Shown in pieces: positions 1-6,162 of a stretch of 6,193 bases of DNA (its first letter is position 1; every line of letters starts with the position of its first letter). This stretch comes from Candidatus Omnitrophota bacterium (GTDB taxonomy: Bacteria > Omnitrophota > Gorgyraeia > Kaelpiales > Kaelpiaceae). The stretch covers positions 1 through 6,193 of the forward strand of contig JAQUNS010000044.1 of the NCBI GenBank assembly GCA_028717465.1. The letters run 5' to 3'. The notes under the pieces were generated by a model, which made no database searches, was not told where the DNA came from, and saw only the letters and a list, made by a program, of their open reading frames with translations. The position numbers and the translations under genes are program-made.

Positions 1-597
1 TTTAATCTCAAGCAGAGGCGATTGCATTCTGGGCAGGATAAAAAATATCAAACCTGTGAATAAAAAAACGTTGGCCGTGGTTAAAGCGCCCCATTTTGCC
101 CCGCCTGAATTAAGCCTAGATTTTTTAACAAGCTTCTCTTTCAGTTCAGAGACCGAAAGCAGGCGCGCAAAACCGACAATTGCCAGGACAAGAAACAGCA
201 AAAACAATACTAAAAACAGGGTTCTCTCTGTAAAGATGCCTCCTAAAGCAAGCTGGATAAAAGCCAGGAGATAGGAAAACACCCATTTTCTGGCATTTCT
301 CTTGGCCAGAATATCTACAACCTGAAAAGACAATATAAGATACCAGATTAGCCAGACAACTTCCCAATCCCCGAACTTTCCGGACAATAGTAGGGCTGCT
401 ATGCCTACAACAGCTGCGCAGATGAGAGCAATGCTATAAGAATATCTGGAAAAATAAAACTTATGAAAACAGGCCGACAAAATAAATCCAGAAGCAAATA
501 CTACTGCCGTGAGTACGGCAATAGCATAAAACCCCTCTATCAAAGGAAGAGCTGAAATTCCGATAGTAACCAGCAGAAAAGAAGCAAAATAAAACAT
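1..597 (-). CDS. TgpA-like transglutaminase family protein, N-terminal membrane part (3' end outside window)
   Basis: An open frame of 199 codons starts at the ATG at 597-595 and reaches the window edge without a stop, so only the N-terminal half is present. It is almost entirely hydrophobic, with about six or seven predicted membrane helices (roughly residues 3-19, 24-43, 53-71, 82-97, 106-121, 126-145, 171-188). A charged cytoplasmic-looking loop (about 150-168, ELKEKLVKK) precedes the last helix. That helix ends in FFILPR, the Leu-Pro-Arg signature that closes the membrane domain of TgpA/DUF3488 proteins just before their extracytoplasmic transglutaminase-like domain. The family usually exceeds 600 residues, so the catalytic Cys-His-Asp domain should lie beyond position 1. 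The position directly after MoxR and DUF58 genes is the classic arrangement and is strong supporting evidence. The start is 3 bases after the DUF58 stop and in the same frame, with no good ribosome binding site, so translation is probably coupled. Family assignment is inferred from topology, the LPR motif and context. Confidence 0.87.
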   Translation of the reverse strand, partial: MFYFASFLLVTIGISALPLIEGFYAIAVLTAVVFASGFILSACFHKFYFSRYSYSIALICAAVVGIAALLLSGKFGDWEVVWLIWYLILSFQVVDILAKRNARKWVFSYLLAFIQLALGGIFTERTLFLVLFLLFLVLAIVGFARLLSVSELKEKLVKKSRLNSGGAKWGALTTANVFLFTGLIFFILPRMQSPLLEIK

Positions 598-600
598 AAG

Positions 601-1896
601 CTAGGATGCCACAAACATATGTGGCCTGCTTAAAGCCTCAGGTATATGGTCCCCTTGCTTAATTAAGTAAACTCTTATTCCTTCACCGGTTAAATAAGAT
701 GCTTCGGTGCTCATGAGCTGCGAAAAAACACCGTAAAAATTTCCTATTTTTTGGTCTAAAACTGCGGCAAAAGACCTGGGATCAAATATTATAATGACTG
801 ACTCAATTCCCTGGTTTGCTAGAGATATTATCCTCTGTGTTACGTCAGAAGTAAGAGAGAGCAGCACAAAAACAGCGATGCTTTCTCTTTCTATCTCCGG
901 GACAGAAGCATCTATTAAATCCTTAACTTTTATTACATCCGTAGTATCTATCTTGGACAGGCTGTTTAAAATCGGAGTCATCCTGCCGTAGGCTTTGGTG
1001 AACTGTATCTTTCTTTTGATCTGGTCGTAATATATGAACTTAACGTGGTATCTGGTTGAAAGTGCTTTATTGGCTATTGTTGCAACAGTTTTAATAGCAT
1101 ATTCGAAGTTAGACTCTTCCTGCAAACCTAAAACCAGGCTAGCAGAGCTATCCAGTATGACAGATAGGTTGGACAGGGTAAATTTTTCCAATTCCTTGAC
1201 CATGAGATGGCCTGTTCTGGCTGTAGCTCTCCAGTGTATATTTTTAAGGCTATCGCCGTATTGATAATCTCTAATTTGAAGAAAATTGCCTCCTGTGCCG
1301 GGCCTGTTAGAAGAGGTGTTGGCAAATTCAGATCTTATACCCCTAAACGATACTGCGAATTGAGGCACTTCGTAGTATTCAGGATATATTGTAATGCGGG
1401 AGGCAGACGGATAGTTCACAATCCTCTTCCATAATCCTAAAGGAAAACAGCTCTCAATTTTAACATAAGAAAGATTGTAAACTCCTCTTGCTTTTATTTT
1501 CATAGCATAGTCAATATTTACAACTTCTCCTTTATTTAGCTTAGGAATGACCGGTAAACTGACGCCGGGGATATTTTCAGTGAAACTGCTGTCTGTTATT
1601 CTGACTAGAAACTTTGGCAAACCATTATTCTCAATCCTGATTCGTACCTTGAAATCCTCGTCTCTCATCGAATACGTAGGCGAGAGCCTTCCTGCTTTTA
1701 TGCCTTTTAGAGCCAAAACAGAAAGAAACAGGTCACTCAACAGCAGAGCCCACAAACCTGAAACTACCAGATATATCAAATTAGACTGGATTACAAATCC
1801 AAGCAGAGTCAACAGGAATGCTGCCGCAAAAGTATAGACTCCGCTTTCCGTTAAAGCAAAGCTCCGCTGTTTATTGTATAGGAACTGAAATCTCAT
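601..1896 (-). CDS. DUF58 domain protein with von Willebrand A-like region
   Basis: This 431-residue protein has two N-terminal membrane helices (about residues 21-37 and 40-63). A beta-rich region follows (about 80-180), resembling the N-terminal part of DUF58 proteins. The DUF58 signature lies at about residues 204-237: FLQIRDYQYGD, then IHW at 220-222 and the TARTG turn, matching the family pattern R-x-Y-x-x-G-D...I-x-W...A-R. A von Willebrand A-like fold then begins with LDSSAS at 248-253, an intact D-x-S-x-S metal-site (MIDAS) motif. The length is normal for the family. DUF58 proteins are genetic partners of MoxR ATPases and are thought to be their membrane-anchored adaptor or substrate; the precise role is not settled. 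The ATG start overlaps the MoxR gene by 26 bases and is preceded in frame by TAA, so no longer form exists. The nearest purine-rich site, AGGAGA at 1915-1920, is about 18 bases upstream and thus too far for a standard site, which suggests translational coupling to the MoxR gene. It ends in TAG. Confidence 0.95.
   Translation of the reverse strand: MRFQFLYNKQRSFALTESGVYTFAAAFLLTLLGFVIQSNLIYLVVSGLWALLLSDLFLSVLALKGIKAGRLSPTYSMRDEDFKVRIRIENNGLPKFLVRITDSSFTENIPGVSLPVIPKLNKGEVVNIDYAMKIKARGVYNLSYVKIESCFPLGLWKRIVNYPSASRITIYPEYYEVPQFAVSFRGIRSEFANTSSNRPGTGGNFLQIRDYQYGDSLKNIHWRATARTGHLMVKELEKFTLSNLSVILDSSASLVLGLQEESNFEYAIKTVATIANKALSTRYHVKFIYYDQIKRKIQFTKAYGRMTPILNSLSKIDTTDVIKVKDLIDASVPEIERESIAVFVLLSLTSDVTQRIISLANQGIESVIIIFDPRSFAAVLDQKIGNFYGVFSQLMSTEASYLTGEGIRVYLIKQGDHIPEALSRPHMFVAS
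608..625. repeat. Short inverted repeat at the 3' end of the DUF58 gene
   Basis: GCCACA at 608-613 and TGTGGC at 620-625 are perfect 6-base inverted arms around a 6-base spacer, a potential small stem-loop ending 4 bases before the DUF58 stop codon and 10 bases before the next start. It lies wholly within coding sequence, so it may simply reflect the codons. There is no T-run after it on the transcribed strand, so it is not a terminator. It could mask or space the start of the downstream gene, but nothing shows that directly. Confidence 0.3.
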
Positions 1897-2815
1897 TTAC
1901 TAATTTTTTAATTATCTCCTGGGTATTTCCAATCTCGGTTCTAGCCGGAGATGTCGGAATAATTCTGTGCGACAGGACTAATGGCGCTGCTTTCTTGACA
2001 TCATCGGGGATACAGTAATTTCTCTGTTCTAGTAAGGCCAGCGATTGAGACAGCCTGAACAAATCAAGAGAAGCGCGCGGACTCACCCCCAGTATGAGCT
2101 TGTCTGACTCCCGCGTCATCTGTGTTATCTCTACTATATACTCATAAATCCTGGAGTCCACTTTAATAGTCTTTACAAAATTCTGCATCTCTATAATCTG
2201 ATCTTTAGAGACCACAGGATCTATCTTTTCCAGCGGATCAGAAGTCTCTCTGTCCAGCAGAATCTTTACTTCCTGATCTTTTTGAGGATACCCCATGCCC
2301 ATCTTGACCAAAAATCTGTCTAACTGAGAAACAGGAAGAAAATAAGTGCCTTCTCTTTCAACCGGGTTCTGGGTAGCAATCAAAAAGAACGGCCTCTCCA
2401 GCTTGAAGGTCTTGCCGTCAGCAGTGACCTGATATTCCTCCATAGGCTCCAATAAACTGCTCTGCGTTCTGGGGGTGCCGCGGTTTATCTCGTCCGCAAT
2501 GACAATATTGGCAAATACCGGCCCGGGCCTGAATTCGAACTCTGCCGTCTTCTGGTTATAGATATAGCTCCCGGTTACATCTGAGGGCAGCAGATCAGGG
2601 GTAAACTGGATTCTTCTGAAATTTCCCGAAAAAGACTTTGCCATTGACTTAGCAAGCATAGTCTTGCCCATGCCGGGCACGTCTTCCATCAGCAGGTGGC
2701 CTTCAGCCAGAAATACAGCAACAGCAAGCCTTATCTCTTCGTGCTTACCCAATATAACTTTTTCGATGTTTTGTATGATCTCGTCGACTTTTGCAAAAAT
2801 CTCTTTCTCCTGCAT
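1871..2815 (-). CDS. MoxR-family AAA+ ATPase
   Basis: This complete 314-residue AAA+ ATPase is close to the usual MoxR length of about 310-330. Walker A is EDVPGMGKT at 44-52, the form typical of MoxR proteins. Walker B is IVIADEINR at 104-112, followed by the MoxR-specific TQSSLLEPMEE at 117-127. Sensor 1 lies in FLIATQNP at 144-151. The EGTYFLP...QLDRF stretch at 155-168 includes the likely arginine finger region. Sensor 2 lies in GVSPRASLDLFR at 243-254. The C-terminal lid helix bundle carries the conserved DDVKKAAPLVLSHRI region (271-285). MoxR proteins act as cytoplasmic chaperone-like remodelling ATPases, usually with von Willebrand A or DUF58 partners. The partner here is the DUF58 gene that overlaps its 3' end by 26 bases. 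The start is well supported: a strong AGGAGGT lies 5 bases upstream of the ATG. It is the first gene of its block, after a 193-base gap, so a promoter is likely in that gap. Confidence 0.97.
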   Translation of the reverse strand: MQEKEIFAKVDEIIQNIEKVILGKHEEIRLAVAVFLAEGHLLMEDVPGMGKTMLAKSMAKSFSGNFRRIQFTPDLLPSDVTGSYIYNQKTAEFEFRPGPVFANIVIADEINRGTPRTQSSLLEPMEEYQVTADGKTFKLERPFFLIATQNPVEREGTYFLPVSQLDRFLVKMGMGYPQKDQEVKILLDRETSDPLEKIDPVVSKDQIIEMQNFVKTIKVDSRIYEYIVEITQMTRESDKLILGVSPRASLDLFRLSQSLALLEQRNYCIPDDVKKAAPLVLSHRIIPTSPARTEIGNTQEIIKKLVNEISVPIQ

Positions 2816-2820
2816 ATTCT

Positions 2821-2827
2821 ACCTCCT
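2821..2827 (-). promoter_or_regulatory. Strong Shine-Dalgarno site of the MoxR-family gene
   Basis: On the minus strand this reads AGGAGGT, almost a full match to the anti-Shine-Dalgarno sequence, and sits 5 bases before the ATG at 2815-2813. It is by far the best ribosome binding site in the window and fixes the MoxR start. The other genes have weak or displaced sites, which suggests that this gene is translated independently and those below it by coupling. Confidence 0.85.
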
Positions 2828-2842
2828 TTTGCTATATTAATT

Positions 2843-2952
2843 AGGCTGCCACAAAAATAGTTCCAGCCTGTGATTACACAGATTTTACCGAAGATGTTTT
2901 TAATCTGTATAATCTGCTTTTTCAAGAGCGGCACTTTTGTGGCGCCCTATAC
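2843..2952. repeat. MITE-like palindromic intergenic element
   Basis: Three layers of symmetry are visible. First, GCCACAAAA at 2848-2856 and TTTTGTGGC at 2935-2943 are perfect 9-base inverted arms; beyond a 2-base mismatch they extend to AGG at 2843-2845 and CCT at 2946-2948, giving 12 of 14 matching terminal bases. Second, GATTACACAGATT at 2872-2884 and AATCTGTATAATC at 2902-2914 are 13-base inner arms with one mismatch, which becomes a G-U pair in RNA from the minus strand, around a 17-base loop. Third, the octamer ATTAATTA occurs at 2836-2843 and 2953-2960, flanking the element like a possible target-site duplication, although it is AT-rich. The size (about 105-110 bases), lack of coding potential and nested palindromes are those of a non-autonomous miniature transposon or a dispersed palindromic repeat. 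No T-run follows the stems on the transcribed strand, so a terminator is unlikely. Copy number elsewhere in the genome cannot be judged from one window. Confidence 0.5.
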
Positions 2953-2978
2953 ATTAATTACACAGTCCGCACAAACCG

Positions 2979-3006
2979 CTTATCGATAAAACAATTAATC
3001 TGTAAA
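2979..3006 (-). promoter_or_regulatory. Weak candidate promoter for the MoxR/DUF58/TgpA block
   Basis: On the minus strand TTTACA (3006-3001) and GATAAG (2984-2979) are separated by 16 bases and match the sigma-70 consensus at 5 of 6 and 4 of 6 positions. They lie right after the upstream stop codon, so transcripts would include the palindromic element as a 5' leader. In AT-rich DNA such matches are frequent. Another weak pair, TTGTGC and TATAGG with 17-base spacing, lies further downstream (about 2970-2942). Neither is convincing on sequence alone. Confidence 0.2.
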
Positions 3007-3008
3007 TT

Positions 3009-3608
3009 TTATCTGTCCTTAGACTTTCTTTTTAAGTCTTCAAGAAAGTTTCTTATATCGTTTGGCGCAGATTTGGCTGCTAATGCAGCCACATAGATAA
3101 GCAGCGAAAAATGCCAGCAATCATCCGGGCCTATGATAACACCGGTTTTTACATCTTCTAACTTTTGAAGATGCTGCTTATGCTTTTTAACGCTTTCGCT
3201 CAAAGATAGGCTCTCTACATCTAAAGAATATACTGTATTGTGGTATTTTAACGACGGAAGATTGACGCCTCTTAAGAGAAGAAATGTTAATACAGAACTG
3301 TCGCAGATATCGCCGTCTGAAAATTCAAAACCCTTAAATACGGGATTATGTTCGGGAAGATAGACCAAAGGCTTTGTAATTTCAATTCTTCCTCTTCTAA
3401 CCACGGTATCGGAATTATCCAGCAATGATTCAGACAGCATTATATAGTGAAGCATTGTACTGGAAGCAGAATTAAGATAGGTTAAACAGCTCTTCTCTAT
3501 CTCGGTGTCCTTGACTGCTTTATGCCATACTTTTTCAATATCCATATCACTTACAGCATCTCTGGCAAACTTTAAAATTATTCCTGTTAATAAGCCTTCT
3601 GAAATCAC
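3009..3608 (-). CDS. Unrecognised protein following the radical SAM gene
   Basis: I do not recognise this family. The longest form is 199 residues from a GTG at 3608-3606. It has GGGG at 3616-3619, 7 bases upstream, as a possible ribosome binding site, but it overlaps the radical SAM gene by 62 bases. The alternative is the ATG of residue 22 (3545-3543), which begins 1 base after the radical SAM stop (TGA, T, ATG) and gives 178 residues. That spacing is typical of coupled genes, although no good binding site precedes it. No signal peptide is evident. Notable points are three cysteines (41, 102 and 164 in long numbering), a GPDDCWHFS segment at 160-168 that runs into a hydrophobic stretch (about 167-178), and a very basic, charged C-terminal helix ending KRKSKDR. 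The hydrophobic stretch is short and is more likely a buried helix than a membrane anchor. Tight linkage to the radical SAM gene suggests a shared pathway. It is the last gene before the gap. Confidence 0.72.
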   Translation of the reverse strand: MISEGLLTGIILKFARDAVSDMDIEKVWHKAVKDTEIEKSCLTYLNSASSTMLHYIMLSESLLDNSDTVVRRGRIEITKPLVYLPEHNPVFKGFEFSDGDICDSSVLTFLLLRGVNLPSLKYHNTVYSLDVESLSLSESVKKHKQHLQKLEDVKTGVIIGPDDCWHFSLLIYVAALAAKSAPNDIRNFLEDLKRKSKDR

Positions 3609-4611
3609 GGTATTTCCCCGAATTCCAGAGATATTTTACACCATCTTGCACTGCTGTGCCAATAACAGAATTGCCAAAAAACTGGCAAGGTATTACATTG
3701 CCCCTGGGGCTGATAAACAAGGAATGCCTCACAAAATGACAGCTTACCTTACGATCCTCACCCAGATACCATTTGAAAAAATCATTCTTATCCAGATCAG
3801 GTTTTAGAAAAACCTTGCCCCTGTATTTATTTTTTAACCTTTCTAACCTATCCCAGGCACGCTCTAAAATCTGCTCTTCGATATCATTTTCGACTATTAA
3901 GGTGGACGGCCTGGTATTAAAACCTCCTATACTAACGTTTAAATTCTGAGACTCTTTTTTAGTAATAAAATTCATATTTTCTATTTTGACGTAATCTATG
4001 CCCAAATCTATAAGCCCTTTTATAAACTCATCCAGATAATCCGAATTATCGGGCATAAGAACAGTAGAGACAGCCAGGCGCTTGACTATTTTTTCGCCTG
4101 CTATATACTTCATCTTTTCCATAACGGTACGGCAAGAGCCGGCTAGATTGGTAATTTTATCGTGTATTTCGTCCGGACCGTAAATAGAGAGTATAAGATG
4201 GTCTAAATCCAGGCCTTTTAGTCTTTCCGGTTCCATTAAAAAACCATTGCTTGAAACAATGAGCTTCATGCCGCGTTTCTTTATTTCATTAATTATCTCA
4301 TAGATGTCCTGCCTGACAAAAGGCTCTCCCCCGCCCAGAAATATAACCGGCTTAAAAACATCTAGCTGATCCAATATTTTTATTATATCTTTAAAGCTCA
4401 TCTCTATATTGTCAATTCCGCCGCTTCCGTAAAAACTGCATATGCCGCACCGGAAATTACACCTGTAAGTAACCATAATATTAACAGATACGGGCAGGCC
4501 TGTTGCTTTCTTTAAAAAATATGCCAATCCCTGTTTCATTAATCTGTAATCAAGGAGTTCCGGATAAAGACGGCGGTAGAGATATATTTTTTTAAGACAC
4601 CCGGGCTTCAT
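3547..4611 (-). CDS. Radical SAM enzyme with SPASM/Twitch-like C-terminal cysteines
   Basis: This complete 354-residue enzyme has the radical SAM cluster motif CNFRCGIC at 51-58 (C-x3-C-x2-C), which ligates the 4Fe-4S cluster that cleaves S-adenosylmethionine. GGGEPF at 93-98 is the SAM-binding glycine motif. VSSNG at 119-123 and LSIYG at 141-145 are further family barrel strands. After the barrel come C291, C309 (in SPRGNVIPCQ, a typical SPASM/Twitch strand) and the terminal C349, C352 and C353 (VCQRCCK), so at least one auxiliary iron-sulfur cluster is likely. YLWNSGKYRDFR at 327-338 matches the W-x-S...Y-x-x-F-R stretch common in this subgroup. Such enzymes modify peptides, sugars, lipids or cofactors in the cytoplasm; the substrate cannot be read from the sequence. 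No precursor-peptide gene is seen nearby. The ATG overlaps the flavoprotein gene by 20 bases and has no clear Shine-Dalgarno site, which fits coupled translation. Met25 is a later alternative but would lose an N-terminal helix. Confidence 0.93.
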   Translation of the reverse strand: MKPGCLKKIYLYRRLYPELLDYRLMKQGLAYFLKKATGLPVSVNIMVTYRCNFRCGICSFYGSGGIDNIEMSFKDIIKILDQLDVFKPVIFLGGGEPFVRQDIYEIINEIKKRGMKLIVSSNGFLMEPERLKGLDLDHLILSIYGPDEIHDKITNLAGSCRTVMEKMKYIAGEKIVKRLAVSTVLMPDNSDYLDEFIKGLIDLGIDYVKIENMNFITKKESQNLNVSIGGFNTRPSTLIVENDIEEQILERAWDRLERLKNKYRGKVFLKPDLDKNDFFKWYLGEDRKVSCHFVRHSLFISPRGNVIPCQFFGNSVIGTAVQDGVKYLWNSGKYRDFRRLINRNNFKVCQRCCK

Positions 4612-5932
4612 TTTTAATTAACTGTTCAGCTGTTTTCCGGCCCTCTAAAAAACATCCTTCCATAGACAGATAGTTCCAGCCCCCAAACCTCCCCACAGAA
4701 TATACGGAATTGGCGCTTAAATAATTTAAAATATCCTGCCTAACCTTAACCCAATTCCTGTCATATAGTATGTAAGCATATTTTATATCGTTATAATCTA
4801 TCGCGGCGATATTTTCGTCTTTGGCAATAATGCCTACCTTGACAAGATCAGCCTTTACCCTGTCTATAACAGCGCCTTTATCGCTTTGAATAGGAAAATC
4901 CTTGGAGTAGGATACGTCTATGTAGAGCGAGCTGCACCCCTTGAGCGTTGAAGACGGGGCAAAATTCATAGGGAACCCGACTCGATAAAATAAAAAATTA
5001 TCTTCGGGAAAATATACCCAGTCTTTATCGGATATCATATTCCTGTTTATGCCCATATTGATATTAACCACTGATATATAGCGCAGCTTAGAAAATAATT
5101 TTGATATTTTTTTATCCATATCAAGAACCATACTTTTAAGCTCAATTAACGGTACGGTAGAAATCAGATTCCGATAACTGATTTTTTCACCGTCGAGAGT
5201 CAAAACCCATTTTTCTTTCAGATCGATCTCAATTACTTTCTTGTTTAAAATTATATTATTAAGATCTTTTGCGATTGTCTTAACCAAAATATCCACGCCA
5301 TGTTTCTTTGGGTAAAAAAACCTGCTATTGTAGCCGTACTCTTTGTCGCTGTATTCAAAAGTGCCGTTCACTATATCGCGCACTTGAGGCTGAGGTACAA
5401 AGCCGTCTATCCAGTCCAAAGTTATTCTCCTTGCCGGCGTATTCCAGAATTTCTCGTTATAAGGGATCATAAAATGTTTAGAGATCCCGGGCCCAAATTT
5501 GCTGTAGCACCATTCTTCGAAATTAGCCGCAGGCTTATTTTTAACCCCATTAATGCCTAAAAGCCCCAGCAGGCATTCTTTAACTACATTTTTAGGCAGC
5601 CCGTATAAATTAGCCTGGAACGGATATTTAGTAAAAACTCCGTGGGAATATACCCAGGCATTTCTTTTGTGGAGATTGAGCTCTTCCTTCAGATTATCAT
5701 CCAGCCATTCGGAAAAATAACGGCTTTTTGTATGAATCAAATGGGCGCTGTAATCAAAAATAAAACCGTCAATGATTTTTGAGCGCGCCAATCCTCCTAA
5801 CTCGTTTTCTTTTTCAACAATCAGGCAAAAATTTTCGGCACTGTTTTTATTAAGAAGATGATATGCGCAGCTTAACCCTGTTATGCCGGAACCAATAATT
5901 AAGTTTTCTATTGTTTGCTTAGGCTTATTCAT
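4592..5932 (-). CDS. FAD-dependent UDP-galactopyranose mutase-like protein
   Basis: This complete 446-residue flavoprotein starts with a Rossmann dinucleotide motif, GSGITG at 14-19, followed by E40 at the end of the second strand (the expected FAD ribose contact) and ELGGLAR at 44-50. Two stretches recall UDP-galactopyranose mutases, especially the eukaryotic-type form: YPFQANLYGLP at 103-113, and FEEW...GPGISKHFMIPYNEKFW at 138-163 followed by PARR and a Trp at 174. The C-terminal GRFGGWNY at 414-421 and following helix close the FAD site as in the family. Mutases interconvert UDP-galactopyranose and UDP-galactofuranose, but broad relatives also include protoporphyrinogen oxidase-like and other amine-oxidase-fold enzymes in polysaccharide clusters. 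The exact reaction is therefore open. The flavin-side loop reads DYSAHLIHT (60-68) where classical mutases have Gly-Gly-His, so the His is kept and the glycines are not. Its 3' end overlaps the radical SAM gene by 20 bases. It starts 17 bases after the small membrane gene, with an AAAGAGAG-like site about 10 bases upstream. Confidence 0.92.
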   Translation of the reverse strand: MNKPKQTIENLIIGSGITGLSCAYHLLNKNSAENFCLIVEKENELGGLARSKIIDGFIFDYSAHLIHTKSRYFSEWLDDNLKEELNLHKRNAWVYSHGVFTKYPFQANLYGLPKNVVKECLLGLLGINGVKNKPAANFEEWCYSKFGPGISKHFMIPYNEKFWNTPARRITLDWIDGFVPQPQVRDIVNGTFEYSDKEYGYNSRFFYPKKHGVDILVKTIAKDLNNIILNKKVIEIDLKEKWVLTLDGEKISYRNLISTVPLIELKSMVLDMDKKISKLFSKLRYISVVNINMGINRNMISDKDWVYFPEDNFLFYRVGFPMNFAPSSTLKGCSSLYIDVSYSKDFPIQSDKGAVIDRVKADLVKVGIIAKDENIAAIDYNDIKYAYILYDRNWVKVRQDILNYLSANSVYSVGRFGGWNYLSMEGCFLEGRKTAEQLIKNEARVS

Positions 5933-5949
5933 TTAACATGCTCTCTTTA

Positions 5950-6162
5950 TTATGTTCGCTTATAACACTTGAGAGCTGTTTCAAGAAAAAGAAATACCGA
6001 CACAATAAGGGCTAAGAAACCCAAAAGATTAGAGCCGAATTGCAGGAGCAGGGCTGTTAAGGAAAAACCTACTGAGATAAGCCAGAACCTGTTGGTGATT
6101 CTTTTAACGGATATTCCGCTTGTCTTCATAACTATAGCAAGATGATCCGGGCTTTTTTTCAT
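5950..6162 (-). CDS. Small two-helix membrane protein (start uncertain)
   Basis: This is a 70-residue frame from the ATG at 6162-6160 to TAA. It has a basic N-terminus (MKKSPDHLAIVMKTSGISVKR), two predicted membrane helices (about residues 27-43 and 45-63) and a basic tail ending KCYKRT. A purine-rich stretch, AGGGAAAG, lies about 7-14 bases upstream, which supports this start. However, the frame stays open from there to the window edge (6192), so a longer protein whose C-terminus this is cannot be excluded. It ends 17 bases before the flavoprotein start, on the same strand. I do not recognise a family. Small membrane proteins of this kind occur among envelope polysaccharide and glycosyltransferase genes, and that would fit the mutase-like neighbour, but this is only context. 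Confidence 0.6.
   Translation of the reverse strand: MKKSPDHLAIVMKTSGISVKRITNRFWLISVGFSLTALLLQFGSNLLGFLALIVSVFLFLETALKCYKRT

Noticed and set aside
2731..2934. A 67-residue open frame crossing the MoxR start and the intergenic gap.
   Set aside because: It overlaps the well-supported MoxR start in another frame, reads through the palindromic element, and has no recognisable content.
2816..3008. A rho-independent terminator between the two gene blocks.
   Set aside because: The inverted repeats are AT-rich, and neither stem is followed by a T-run on the transcribed strand.
3505..3807. A 100-residue plus-strand frame opposite the radical SAM 3' end and the next gene.
   Set aside because: It is antisense to two supported genes, with no motif or good binding site. 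Other plus-strand frames (for example 5300-5560 and 1547-1837) were rejected for the same reason.
4539..4551. A TTAATCTGTAATC word similar to the inner arm of the intergenic element.
   Set aside because: It lies inside the radical SAM coding sequence (codons around Asp21-Met25), lacks a partner arm, and is one 13-mer in AT-rich DNA.
6097..6156. The N-terminus PDHLAIVM of the small membrane protein resembles the start of undecaprenyl diphosphate synthase (HxAIxMDGN).
   Set aside because: The diagnostic DGNGRW residues are absent and the protein is 70 residues with two membrane helices, so this is a chance likeness.
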